Positions 63,995 to 64,000 of a DNA stretch of 64,000 nucleotides are shown piece by piece (within the stretch, counting starts at the first letter, position 1; every line of letters starts with the position of its first letter). Origin of the DNA: Glandiceps talaboti (Eukaryota > Hemichordata > Enteropneusta > Spengelidae); NCBI RefSeq assembly GCF_964340395.1, contig NC_135565.1, positions 12,734,242 to 12,798,241 of the forward strand, read 5' to 3'. The notes below the pieces were generated by a model. It had not been told where the DNA came from, ran no database searches, and was given only the letters and a program-made list of their open reading frames with translations. A program made the position numbers and the translations under genes.

Positions 63995-64000
63995 CTGAAA

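Overview
The window is animal nuclear DNA: introns with GT/AG borders, AT-rich intergenic sequence, and very many long di- and tetranucleotide microsatellites. Protein similarity and intron density fit an invertebrate deuterostome such as an acorn worm or amphioxus. That placement is a guess from gene content (tandem intronless TRIM-NHL genes beside intron-rich, vertebrate-like housekeeping genes), not proof. No tRNA, rRNA, CRISPR or viral gene was recognised.

Layout. At 1.5-7.4 kb (minus strand) is a five-exon gene for a predicted type II membrane protein: short cytoplasmic tail, one membrane segment, one CUB domain, and a Thr/Ser-rich tail made of ten 14-residue repeats. At 10.0-16.2 kb (plus) is a two-exon TMEM53/DUF829-family alpha/beta hydrolase. 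At 17-23 kb I see only repeats, including a 44-bp minisatellite of about 20 copies. At 23.9-32.8 kb (minus) is a complete 12-exon SAMM50, 468 aa. Head to head with it, 548 bp away, is a complete six-exon HSPBP1, 338 aa, at 33.3-37.4 kb. At 40.7-43.1 and 47.2-49.5 kb are two tandem intronless TRIM2/3-like E3 ligases (RING, two B-boxes, coiled coil, filamin, NHL). From 50.1 kb to the right edge (minus) are the last 20 exons (770 aa) of NAT10; the first ~260 residues lie beyond the window. All multi-exon models were assembled by hand from splice sites, and every junction keeps the reading frame.

Two signals stand out. (1) Exon-intron boundaries have repeatedly been tandemly duplicated into the adjoining intron, leaving arrays of decoy splice sites. 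I find this at four SAMM50 junctions, one HSPBP1 junction and three NAT10 junctions, and the stop-codon region of the TMEM53-like gene is triplicated too. The clearest case is a NAT10 donor present six times at an exact 79-bp period. (2) One NAT10 intron (59072-59731) is a textbook U12-type AT-AC intron with a matching branch site.

Functionally the genes are unrelated: mitochondrial outer-membrane beta-barrel assembly (SAMM50), Hsp70 nucleotide exchange (HSPBP1), RNA cytidine acetylation (NAT10), ubiquitin ligases and a surface protein. The only layout suggesting coordination is the SAMM50/HSPBP1 divergent pair, which probably shares a promoter and joins two proteostasis genes.
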